Source: Candidatus Melainabacteria bacterium
GTDB lineage: Bacteria; Cyanobacteriota; Vampirovibrionia; Obscuribacterales; Obscuribacteraceae
Reading direction: 5' to 3'
Length of the DNA: 64,000 nucleotides
Assembly (NCBI GenBank): GCA_017307165.1
Contig: JAFKGK010000001.1
Span: 62,001-126,000 of the forward strand
Shown: in pieces, positions 43,787 to 51,993 of the stretch
Position numbering within the stretch: position 1 is the first letter of the stretch
Layout of the letters: each line of letters opens with the position of its first letter
The notes under the pieces: model-generated
What the model saw: the letters and a program-made list of their open reading frames with translations, nothing else
Database searches by the model: none
What the model was told of the DNA's origin: nothing
Program-made: the position numbers and the translations under genes

Positions 43787-44548
43787 ATGAACAATACAAA
43801 AGCTCAACCCAATACAAATGCCAGCGGCAGCGCTCAAGGAGTCACCATTGATGGTGACAAGGTGAGATTGTCGTCGGTCTCTTTGATCATTCCGGCATAC
43901 AACGACGAAGAAACAGTTGGCCGCCTCATCGATGATGGCGACTCTCTCTTGAGTCAGGTCTGCGATGATTACGAGATCGTCGTCGTCAACGACGGCAGCA
44001 AGGACATGACGCTCGATGTGATCAAAGGACGTTGCGAAGTCAATCCCAAAGTCCGCTTGATCGATCATCCCCAAAATAAGGGATTCGGCTACACCATCCG
44101 GGAGCTCTATCTCGCTGGCACCAAGGACTTTATCTTTTCGCTCCCGGGTGATTATCAGTACGCTCCCAAGGAGCTATTGGCCATGGCCCGCGGCCTCACT
44201 ACTCATGATTTTGTCATTGGTTTGCGCGTCAATCGCAATGATCCCCCTCGCCGCAAAATGCAATCCAAGGTATACAACTTGATGCTCAGGACGTTTTATG
44301 GCCACCGCCATAAAGACGTCAACTCCATCAAGCTCTTTAGACGTCGTATCCTCGACAAGATCGAGCTCAAGAGCTATACCCCATTTGTCGATGCCGAGCT
44401 GTGCATTCGCGCAGAGCGTGCCGGTTTTACTGTAGTAGAGCTGCCGATCGAGCACTTGCCGCGTACCACTCAAGGTGCCTCTGGCGGCAAGTTTTCGGTG
44501 ATCTGGGATACTTTTTCCGATCTGGTCAAAATGAGTCGGAGCTTTTAG
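43787..44548 (+). CDS. Family 2 glycosyltransferase
   Basis: The 253-residue GT-A enzyme resembles polyprenyl-phosphate mannose/glucose synthases. It has SLIIPAYNDEETVGRLID at the start of the fold, YEIVVVNDGSKDMTLDVI with the nucleotide-binding Asp, and FSLPGDYQYAP in the position of the metal-binding loop. There are no membrane helices, so it acts in the cytoplasm or as a peripheral protein. It is 41 bases downstream of the sugar aminotransferase, with AAGGCAAGG before the start. The donor and acceptor are unknown. Confidence 0.87.
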   Translation: MNNTKAQPNTNASGSAQGVTIDGDKVRLSSVSLIIPAYNDEETVGRLIDDGDSLLSQVCDDYEIVVVNDGSKDMTLDVIKGRCEVNPKVRLIDHPQNKGFGYTIRELYLAGTKDFIFSLPGDYQYAPKELLAMARGLTTHDFVIGLRVNRNDPPRRKMQSKVYNLMLRTFYGHRHKDVNSIKLFRRRILDKIELKSYTPFVDAELCIRAERAGFTVVELPIEHLPRTTQGASGGKFSVIWDTFSDLVKMSRSF

Positions 44549-44576
44549 TCCAGGCTAAATCACCCACCGGTTTCAT

Positions 44577-45875
44577 TTAAGCAAAAGCGTGTTTGAGAGC
44601 ATCGACCATTACCTCCAGGGTATGGTCGATGTCTTGTTTTGTGTGCTTTGCTGAGATGCAGGCTGCATCTTCGGCACTGGGAGGCAGATAGATGCCGTTA
44701 TCCAGACAGTAGTGAAAAAATCGCGCATAGGCTTTTTTATCGATGGCTTTTGAGGAGGCCAAATCCCTGACTGGCTCTCTGGCAAAATTGATACTAAACA
44801 TCGAACCAGCACGCGCAATAGTGGCTGGATGGCCCGCGTGATCGATGGCGCGCTCTAGGCCCAGCTCTAGTCGAGCACCGAGCTCGTCCATATACGGATA
44901 AGGGTTGCTGGCTTTGAGGTGTTCGATAGTAGCCAGAGCGGCTGACATGGTCAGAGGATTGCCGCTAAATGTGCCTGCTTGATAGACGTCTCCGAGAGGC
45001 AGCATTTTGGACATGATGGCACGTGAGCCACCAAATGCGCCGATGGGCATGCCGCCGCCAAGAGCCTTGCCGTAGCAGACTATGTCGGCCTTGATGCCAA
45101 AGTATTGCTGAGCGCCACCAAGGGCCAGTCTAAAACCAGTTATGACCTCATCAAAGATCAACAGCACGTCATGTTTGAGACAAAGAGCAGCTAGATCTTT
45201 GAGAAAGTCGCCCTGGGGGACGACCACTCCCATCGAGCCGCACACAGGCTCGACGATCACGGCGGCTATTTTGCCGGGATGCTCGTCAAATATTTTTGCA
45301 ACCGAGTTGAGATCGTTGTATCGCGCTTGCAAAGCCGCCTGGGACATAGCTTTAGGCACACCAGCCGAAGAGCTGTGCGTAGTCGAAGCCAGGGTCGCAT
45401 CGCTGTGTCCATGATATCCACCTTCGAACATCACGATCAGCTCGCGATTTGTGTAGCCTCGTGCCAGTCTGATCGCTGACATTACAGCCTCTGTACCAGA
45501 AGAGACAAAACGCATCATTTCTACTGCATTTTGAGGCACGATGCCGATGATGGCTCGCGCTAGCTCCAGCTCGGTCTGATGTGGAGCACCAAATACGGGG
45601 CCAGCCTCGAGGGCTTTAATGGCACGTGCTGTCACCTCAGGCGGTGCATGTCCGGCGATTGCCGGTCCCCAGGCACCTAAATAATCGATGTATTTGTTGC
45701 CATCGAGGTCCCAGAGATATGCACCTTCGCCGTGCTCAAAAAAGACAGCCTGGCCGCCTACTTCGCCAAAGGCGCGAAATGGGCTGTCCACCCCGCCAGG
45801 GATGACCTGCTCGATCAAAGCCCCGTGGGTGATCGACTTGGCGTAGCGGACGGCCTTTGCCTTTTCGTCTAGCAA
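44577..45875 (-). CDS. hemL: Glutamate-1-semialdehyde 2,1-aminomutase
   Basis: HemL converts glutamate-1-semialdehyde to 5-aminolevulinate, the C5 route to haem and corrin rings. The product is 432 residues with the family opening IPGGVDSPFRAFGEVGG (usual GGVNSPVRAF), SSGTEAVMSAIRLARGYT, GGYHGHSDATL, the cofactor Asp in FDEVITGFR and the Schiff-base lysine K270 in CYGKALGGGMPIGAFGG. This matches HemL better than ornithine or diaminopimelate aminotransferases. No other haem gene is close. Tetrapyrrole supply would also serve cobalamin for MetH, but that is only inference. Confidence 0.93.
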   Translation of the reverse strand: MLDEKAKAVRYAKSITHGALIEQVIPGGVDSPFRAFGEVGGQAVFFEHGEGAYLWDLDGNKYIDYLGAWGPAIAGHAPPEVTARAIKALEAGPVFGAPHQTELELARAIIGIVPQNAVEMMRFVSSGTEAVMSAIRLARGYTNRELIVMFEGGYHGHSDATLASTTHSSSAGVPKAMSQAALQARYNDLNSVAKIFDEHPGKIAAVIVEPVCGSMGVVVPQGDFLKDLAALCLKHDVLLIFDEVITGFRLALGGAQQYFGIKADIVCYGKALGGGMPIGAFGGSRAIMSKMLPLGDVYQAGTFSGNPLTMSAALATIEHLKASNPYPYMDELGARLELGLERAIDHAGHPATIARAGSMFSINFAREPVRDLASSKAIDKKAYARFFHYCLDNGIYLPPSAEDAACISAKHTKQDIDHTLEVMVDALKHAFA

Positions 45876-45911
45876 TTTATTTCCTCTTGAGTCATATGTA
45901 TTTGGGCGGCA

Positions 45912-48029
45912 CTAGAGCTCCAGGAGAGCTTCCATTTTGATCGGTCCCTTTTTGAGTCTTTGCATGTTGAGGACCAGCGAATTATCCGCGCCACCACTGG
46001 ATGTGCCGGTGGCCTCGGGACCGCGGCTCAGCTTGACCGTTTCGGGACTCTTGTTTTTGACTCTGAGATTGACCTTGCTATGGGTGCCACGGACTTTGAC
46101 GACCAGGCGGCCATTATCGCGTTCCTTGCCATCCATCTGGATCTCGGCGGTCGCAAACTCAAAGCCGATCGGATTGCTCCGCTTGCCTTGCGTGTTGACA
46201 CACATCGTATGCACCCCGGCTGAAAGCGGCTGGGATAGCAATACCTTGAGTTGGACGGGAGAGGCTGCGATGACATTGGCTTCTTGAGCGCCACCATCGA
46301 TGATGACCACATTGTTGGCTGCCACCCCATCAAAATTGTGACCGTCCAGGACCATGATCGTATTTTGACTGGTGAGTGGAGTCGCTCGATCCAGCCTGGG
46401 GGCTTCGCTGTCATCGGGCAGATTGAGTGGATGCAGGATGTCCACCGTCATTGGCATTTCACCTGCACGACTGGTGATCGAAATATTGAGCGACCGCCCT
46501 GGCAAGAGATCGTCAGGGATATTAAAGATCGCCTGTCCTTTTTCGTCGGTGATATAAGAAGCACCATTAAAGGACAATTCGACATTGCGCTCCCCTACCT
46601 TGTCTTCGCCAAGCAAGGCGACGGTGAGGCTGTGTCCCGCCAGAGCACGGTCGGGCATGCAGAGCTTGGCTTCCTGCCTGGCATCTGTCAAATAGCTGGA
46701 CCTAGCTTGGATCCTTGGGCCTGCTTTTTCTTCGATTGTCTTTACGGCGACCTGCTTTTCTTGGGGCTTGGTTTCCTGCTTTTCTGTTTGCTTTGCTGCA
46801 GGTTCCTTGTCCTCGTCCTTGTCCGCTTCTTCCTTCTTGTCAGCGACAGCCAACTGCTTGCGTTCTTTTTCTTCGAGCGCTTTCTCTTCTTCTTCTGCTT
46901 GCTGCTTCATGCGTCTTTCGACCATGGCTTCGGCAAGACGTCTTTCACGTTCTTCGTTTCTTTCTCGTTCTTTTTCTTCGGCCAGTCTTTGATTTTGTTC
47001 TTCCAGAGCCTTAGCCGCTTTTTCTTCTTCAGCTTTTTTCTCTTCTGCCTCTTTCTGCGCCACCAGATCCATATAAGTGCGATAGCGCTGCGTCAAGAGA
47101 GGAGGCAGTGCCGGGATCTGACGTTTTTGGGCAGGCAGGATCAGGTTTATATCGTTATTGTTGTTGCCCTTCGCTTTCTTTAGAAACGTCCGGCCCTGAG
47201 ACTTTTTTTCGGCGTCTTTTGCCTCCTCTTCTGCCTTTTTGATACAGCTCGATTCGACAGCTACGCTTTGCAATTTGCCCAGCCAAAATTTGACGTCGGT
47301 CTGGCTTTGTATATCAAAGCCTTTTTCTACTGGCGAACGTGCCTGCATGATAACGAGAAACTCGCCAATGGGGCTGCCGTCAGGTGCCTTGCGATCGCGG
47401 CAGTCGCCTGCCAGCGTGAGGGTGAGCAGACCACCGATACGCTTGGCCCAGACAGCAGACAGTGAGCCTTTAAATTCTGGTGAGACGACGATCTCGCCAG
47501 AGGACCAGGCTTCTGTAGTGATCGCCTTTTCTACCCGGTTTTCGTCTTGCGCATCGACGATCCGATTGGCCTCTAGCTTGCCATCTTTGAGAGCTTGTGC
47601 AAGCAAGTCGCGCCCGAGTCCGACGACAAATTTTTCATTGGCATCCTGGATCGAGGTGACTGCTTCGGAATCCAGCAAGGTGCGATTGAGGTCTTTCAAG
47701 ACACTGATCAATGCTGCATCCGGTTCAAATGCTACTTTTTTGCTTTCTGCCTTTTCAACTGCTTCGGTTTTGCTTGTTTTATCAGCTTTATCGGCTTTGT
47801 CCGATTTTTCGTTCTTTTCGTTCTTGTCGGCCTTATTCTTTTTGTCTTTCTCAGGCTTGTCCGATTTTTCGGGTTTGCCACCAAAGAGGCCCTTTTTGGC
47901 CTTTTTGTCATCGGCATTCTTGGCTTCGGTCTTTTTATCTTCTTTAGTCGATGCCTCGGCCAGAGCCACACCGGACTGCGTCAACATCAGAGTACATGCC
48001 ATAAAGCAAGCAAAACGACGAAAGATCAT
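45912..48029 (-). CDS. Exported coiled-coil protein with IPT/TIG-like domain
   Basis: The product is 705 residues with a signal peptide (cleavage near ALA at about 24). Next comes a Lys/Asp/Glu repeat region (about 28-95), a folded part (about 100-290), then long charged coiled coils (about 325-440, EEKKAEEEKAAK type). The C-terminus has two beta domains: an Ig-like one (about 465-545) and an IPT/TIG-like domain with TIMVLDGHNFDGVAANNVVI. It is probably an envelope or matrix protein. Its start overlaps the stop of the M23 gene (TTATGA), with AAGGAG upstream, so the pair is coupled. Confidence 0.75.
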   Translation of the reverse strand: MIFRRFACFMACTLMLTQSGVALAEASTKEDKKTEAKNADDKKAKKGLFGGKPEKSDKPEKDKKNKADKNEKNEKSDKADKADKTSKTEAVEKAESKKVAFEPDAALISVLKDLNRTLLDSEAVTSIQDANEKFVVGLGRDLLAQALKDGKLEANRIVDAQDENRVEKAITTEAWSSGEIVVSPEFKGSLSAVWAKRIGGLLTLTLAGDCRDRKAPDGSPIGEFLVIMQARSPVEKGFDIQSQTDVKFWLGKLQSVAVESSCIKKAEEEAKDAEKKSQGRTFLKKAKGNNNNDINLILPAQKRQIPALPPLLTQRYRTYMDLVAQKEAEEKKAEEEKAAKALEEQNQRLAEEKERERNEERERRLAEAMVERRMKQQAEEEEKALEEKERKQLAVADKKEEADKDEDKEPAAKQTEKQETKPQEKQVAVKTIEEKAGPRIQARSSYLTDARQEAKLCMPDRALAGHSLTVALLGEDKVGERNVELSFNGASYITDEKGQAIFNIPDDLLPGRSLNISITSRAGEMPMTVDILHPLNLPDDSEAPRLDRATPLTSQNTIMVLDGHNFDGVAANNVVIIDGGAQEANVIAASPVQLKVLLSQPLSAGVHTMCVNTQGKRSNPIGFEFATAEIQMDGKERDNGRLVVKVRGTHSKVNLRVKNKSPETVKLSRGPEATGTSSGGADNSLVLNMQRLKKGPIKMEALLEL

Positions 48030-49900
48030 AATTCTCCTTTAAAGATATCTTCGTACACGCCAACGGTTTCCGATGGGGTCAGGCCCCAACCAATATAGTG
48101 GCCTTCCAGCCAGATCTCAAAATGGAGGTGCGGATATTTTGCTCTCCCAGGCAGATTTTGTCCGGTGCCCGAGACCCCGATATAACCGAGCAAATCATGC
48201 GTCTTTACGCTCTGACCTTTTTTGAGCTGCGGGTTTACGCGGTCGAGGTGAGCATAGATCGTGGACACTTCATCCGAATGCTTGAGCCAGACCTGGCAAC
48301 CTCTAAACAGGTCTTCGTTGGCATCGGAGGTGCGGTGCTCGGCCTGACACTGACTCATCACACGTCCAAAGGTCGCTGCGGTCATGTCTTTAAAATCTCT
48401 ATCCACGCGGGTGACAGTACCGCTCTTGGCGGCGATGGCCGGTGTGCCCATAGTGATCTTGGTCCTAGCACCATTGTCGAGAAAAAGATCGAGCCCTTCA
48501 TGGACGCCAAACCTGTACAGTCTGCGCGCGCCGGGGTAGACGCCAGCATGCCTGGGGAGCCGCATACCGGCTACTGGGATGCGCATGCCGCTAAGGCGAG
48601 GATCGAGTATGCGGGGCTCCATTTTGGCCACAAAGGGTTTATCACTGTCTCTTTCTTCTGCTTCTTTTTTGCGAGTTAGAGACTTGCGAGACTCCATATC
48701 GAGCGGCACAAACTGCAATGTGGTGCCATTGATGATCCAAAGGCCGGCATTGCCTGCAAAGGCCAGGCCTCGCAGGTCTCCGTGTCCGTCAAAACAGACC
48801 GATTGAAAGGCCCCAGAAATTTTATCGATCAAAGTGAGGCGATTGTTTTGTCGTTCGACCAGGACGAGAGGTTGACCTGGTGCGCTGATCATGCGAGAAG
48901 GACGCAATTTATTACCAGTGGTGCTGCCCCGCTTGAGGTAAAGAGGGGTCTGCTGCATGCGCATTGGCCCATTGGGACTGAGCCTGGTAAAGGCACCATA
49001 CTGCCGCATGATATAAAAATCGTCACGACCGCTTTTGCTATCTGGTTGATATGAAATATTGATGGCCTGCGCGACGGATGTGTCGTGCGGCTTGAGACGC
49101 CAGGGCATGACCTCAGGAAAAGACATGCTCAACTTGCTTGGTTGCGCTATCCCTCGAACTCTCTCTACTAATGGCATCTTCCAGATCTGGTTGCGTTCTG
49201 GATCCAATAAGCAAAGGACTTCGCGAGCATGCATTGCCCTGGTTGTAGCTGCTTGGGCTGGCAATATGCAGAGGTCGATGTATTGTGGATCGGGAGACCC
49301 CTGACTGGGTGGATTGGCTCTCAAGACACCCCAGGACTGATCGGACAGGCCAAACTCAAATAGATCGCCGGATTTGTCCAAGATGATGATGGAGTCGCGC
49401 AGCTTGCTGTAGGCAAAATTGGCAAATTCGTGAGGCGGGATGTCCAGAGCCGCTTGCTTTTGCAACTGTCCCTTGTCTTTAATGTCTCCTTTGTAGGGAG
49501 GGACAGGATATTTTTTGAAGACACAATTGCTCGCTGATTGCGGATCATCCCAGCTATCGACAGTCTGAGCGCTGATATAGAGGCAATCAGGAGCGAGTAG
49601 GATGATGTGCTTATTTTGATAGAGCACGTTCATCGGTCTGGGTTTGAGAGGAGCTCCATTTTCGTCCACCAGGGCCATTTGATATGGGGTGATGGTGATT
49701 GGCAGCGTTTCTGTCGCCTGAGCTGCATGAGCTGCCTCAGCAGCAGAGGAGATGGTATCAGTGGTTGAGGGGGCTCCCGGTGTCTCGGATACGACTGATG
49801 GTTTATATACGGTCTTTACTGTCTGATTGGCGCAGGCGGCAAGGCATGCGGCCGCTATCATGAGCGAGATCGCGACTTTGACGGAGCCGTGTGCTTGCAT
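48026..49900 (-). CDS. M23-family metallopeptidase lipoprotein
   Basis: The product is 624 residues. The signal is of lipoprotein type (ISLMIAAACLAACAN; lipobox LAAC), anchoring it outside the cytoplasm. The long middle (about 90-450) has beta-propeller-like repetition (PGQPLVLVERQNNRLTLID) but no firm domain. The C-terminal LytM/M23 domain holds zinc ligands His467 and Asp471 (HEGLD) and HLH at 591-593, so it is predicted to be active on peptidoglycan cross-links. It lies between two other exported proteins on the same strand, which suggests a cell-wall remodelling unit. Confidence 0.87.
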   Translation of the reverse strand: MQAHGSVKVAISLMIAAACLAACANQTVKTVYKPSVVSETPGAPSTTDTISSAAEAAHAAQATETLPITITPYQMALVDENGAPLKPRPMNVLYQNKHIILLAPDCLYISAQTVDSWDDPQSASNCVFKKYPVPPYKGDIKDKGQLQKQAALDIPPHEFANFAYSKLRDSIIILDKSGDLFEFGLSDQSWGVLRANPPSQGSPDPQYIDLCILPAQAATTRAMHAREVLCLLDPERNQIWKMPLVERVRGIAQPSKLSMSFPEVMPWRLKPHDTSVAQAINISYQPDSKSGRDDFYIMRQYGAFTRLSPNGPMRMQQTPLYLKRGSTTGNKLRPSRMISAPGQPLVLVERQNNRLTLIDKISGAFQSVCFDGHGDLRGLAFAGNAGLWIINGTTLQFVPLDMESRKSLTRKKEAEERDSDKPFVAKMEPRILDPRLSGMRIPVAGMRLPRHAGVYPGARRLYRFGVHEGLDLFLDNGARTKITMGTPAIAAKSGTVTRVDRDFKDMTAATFGRVMSQCQAEHRTSDANEDLFRGCQVWLKHSDEVSTIYAHLDRVNPQLKKGQSVKTHDLLGYIGVSGTGQNLPGRAKYPHLHFEIWLEGHYIGWGLTPSETVGVYEDIFKGEL

Positions 49901-49902
49901 GT

Positions 49903-51279
49903 TTATCGGCCTGCAGTCTTGGGCTTTTTGATCAATTGAAAGGCCGAGATTTTGTAGTCGTTGCCGACTTTTTCGATCGTGTAATTGACGTCATAGGCTT
50001 CGTTCTTTTCTTCGATGACTCGATTGGTGCCGTCTTCGATCTGCTTGTTGAGCTCTTTGACCTGAGCGTTGACTGAGTAGATCTTGGGATTTTGCCCGGT
50101 CACTGTGTACTTATCTACGCGAGCAGTCTGATTGCTGATCTCGTAATGCTGCTTGTTGTCGGTCAGCCATTTGATATTGATCGTCTGAGCGGCCAGGGCC
50201 TTGCCGGAGAGTATGCTCGCCAATCCAGCCGGATTTTTTGTCTTGACTGCTTCTTTTTTGACTCTCTGCCAGGATTTTATTACCTCGCAGAGTTCGTTTT
50301 TGAGAGCATCGGTGCTGGTATCGACTTTGGTGTCAGGTTCGTTTTTGGGTTTTGTCTCCGGTCTGTTCTCGGGCTTGCTTTCTGTCTTGTTGTTGTTAGT
50401 CTGGCTTGTCTTAATCGCCTTGGGAGTCTGGTTACTTGCTTGCTTTTGTGGAGGCGGTGTCATGTCCTCGGTGCGCAAGTTGCCTGCCTTGCTGGCCGGG
50501 ATAGTGGTGGTGGCCGTCGCGACTATCTGTCCGTGCTGAGTTGCGCTGGAGGTCTGGCCAAGACTTGCAAGCAGGCTGTCCTCGAGACGATCGGGGCCAT
50601 CATTTTTGGCTGAGATCTTGACCAGGGTATCCTGGTTTGGCTCGCCTTCGCGGCCAATAGTGATAAAGGAAAACGACATGCCACCATATGCGGTGTTGAG
50701 CGGTTCGAGCGCTCCTCCTTGTTTGGCCAGGACTTTATCCTTGTTTTTGTCTAAAAAAGTGTTGACGTCGGAGATCTTGGGATTTTTCATGCCCAGGGCT
50801 TCGAGGGTAAAATCGAGTGACAGTTGCAGATTGAGCAAGCCTTGATTGGTCTTTTCGAGGCGAGACAATAACAGCTCCACTGATTTGATCTCATCGCCTT
50901 CGGCTTTTATCCTGACTTTATTTTCGTGCTCGTCCTGATAATCATTGGCATGATCGGTCGGTTTGAAAGGTCCTACTCCAGGCCAGACCGAGGTCTTGAA
51001 AACGGCGCTTTGCTGAAAGGATGCCAAGGAACCCAAAGAGGCTTTGAGCTCGGGTGCAAATTTATTATCAGCTGGTTTGCTTTCTTCGAGAGCTTCGGCG
51101 GGGGCATTGCCAGTGATCGACTGAGTTTGCGCTTGACTGGGTGACTGCGTGCCTGACTTGGCCTGGTCGTTCCATACAGAATCCATCGAGTCTTCGCCTT
51201 CTTGAGCAAAAGAGGGCGAGCAAGAAATCAAAAGGGATATAGCCACTAAGCGTGAGGCGGCTTTAACAATTGAAGACAT
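49903..51279 (-). CDS. Exported protein with probable IMS (ARC6-type) domain
   Basis: The product is 458 residues with a signal peptide (SLLISCSPSFAQ; the Cys makes a lipoprotein possible). The middle is partly disordered (Asn/Lys/Pro-rich, about 265-330). The last ~125 residues resemble the IMS/DUF4101 domain of cyanobacterial and chloroplast ARC6-like proteins: LCEVIKSWQRVKKEAV, LASILSGKALA, NKQHYEI, VNAQVKEL and YDVNYTIEKVGNDYKISAFQ, in the right order. This domain usually sits on the outer side of the membrane in division or envelope proteins. The gene ends two bases before the M23 gene. Confidence 0.65.
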   Translation of the reverse strand: MSSIVKAASRLVAISLLISCSPSFAQEGEDSMDSVWNDQAKSGTQSPSQAQTQSITGNAPAEALEESKPADNKFAPELKASLGSLASFQQSAVFKTSVWPGVGPFKPTDHANDYQDEHENKVRIKAEGDEIKSVELLLSRLEKTNQGLLNLQLSLDFTLEALGMKNPKISDVNTFLDKNKDKVLAKQGGALEPLNTAYGGMSFSFITIGREGEPNQDTLVKISAKNDGPDRLEDSLLASLGQTSSATQHGQIVATATTTIPASKAGNLRTEDMTPPPQKQASNQTPKAIKTSQTNNNKTESKPENRPETKPKNEPDTKVDTSTDALKNELCEVIKSWQRVKKEAVKTKNPAGLASILSGKALAAQTINIKWLTDNKQHYEISNQTARVDKYTVTGQNPKIYSVNAQVKELNKQIEDGTNRVIEEKNEAYDVNYTIEKVGNDYKISAFQLIKKPKTAGR

Positions 51280-51333
51280 CTAAAACTCCAGACAGACCAA
51301 TAGACCCGCTAAGGCTGTCTTATTTTATCGTAT

Positions 51334-51993
51334 TTATTTGCCCATTACTTTGATGCCTGCCTTGCGGAGCATTTTGATCGTTTTAGGCACTGGTAGACCG
51401 ATGACATTGGTGTGGCAGCCATCGATCTTGGCCACCATAAATGATCCGATCCCATGCACGGCATAGGAGCCTGCCTTGTCCATCGGTTCGCCGGTGGCGA
51501 CATAGGCCTCGATCTCCTCGCTGGTTAAAGGATCAAAAAAGACCCGAGACTCATCCACATCGCTCATGCGCTCGAGGACGTGCCATCTTTTCTCTCCGGC
51601 CTGTTTGCCCAGGTGTATGACTTGTACGCCTGTAAAAACGACGTGCATATTGCCGGCCAGGGACGCAAGCATTTTGCAAGCGTCCGGCACGTCTTTTGGT
51701 TTGCCCAATATCTTTTGATCAAATACGACTATCGTGTCGGCTGCCAATATGATCAATTGGTCGGCCTGATCCAGTTTCTCCTCTTCGGCTTCTGTGGGCT
51801 CATGTTCCAGCAAAAAGAGTACACGCTCGGCTTTGGCACGTGCCAATTCTAGTACCACATCCGGTGGCGTCATCGCGTCTTTGACTATTTCGTCCTCGTC
51901 TGATGCACGGATGATAAAGTCCAGTGCCAAATCGGTCAAAATATCTATACGTCTGGGTGAGCCAGATGCTAAAACAATAAGCTTTTTAGTCAT
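51334..51993 (-). CDS. maf: Maf-like nucleoside triphosphate pyrophosphatase
   Basis: Maf proteins hydrolyse non-canonical or excess NTPs to NMP and diphosphate. The 219 residues start with LIVLASGSPRRIDILTDL, the Maf signature. The catalytic Asp lies in ILAADTIVVFDQKILGKP, and the late segment DKAGSYAVHGIGSFMVAKIDG matches the family. The C-terminus is slightly longer than the usual ~195 because of an EPTEAEEEKLDQAD insert. Its start overlaps the end of the upstream kinase gene by eight bases. Confidence 0.92.
   Translation of the reverse strand: MTKKLIVLASGSPRRIDILTDLALDFIIRASDEDEIVKDAMTPPDVVLELARAKAERVLFLLEHEPTEAEEEKLDQADQLIILAADTIVVFDQKILGKPKDVPDACKMLASLAGNMHVVFTGVQVIHLGKQAGEKRWHVLERMSDVDESRVFFDPLTSEEIEAYVATGEPMDKAGSYAVHGIGSFMVAKIDGCHTNVIGLPVPKTIKMLRKAGIKVMGK

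Noticed and set aside
46251..47183. 310-codon plus-strand frame rich in Phe, Leu and Ser
   Set aside because: It is the mirror of the Lys/Glu-rich coiled-coil gene on the minus strand, whose signal peptide, ribosome binding site and domains are clear.
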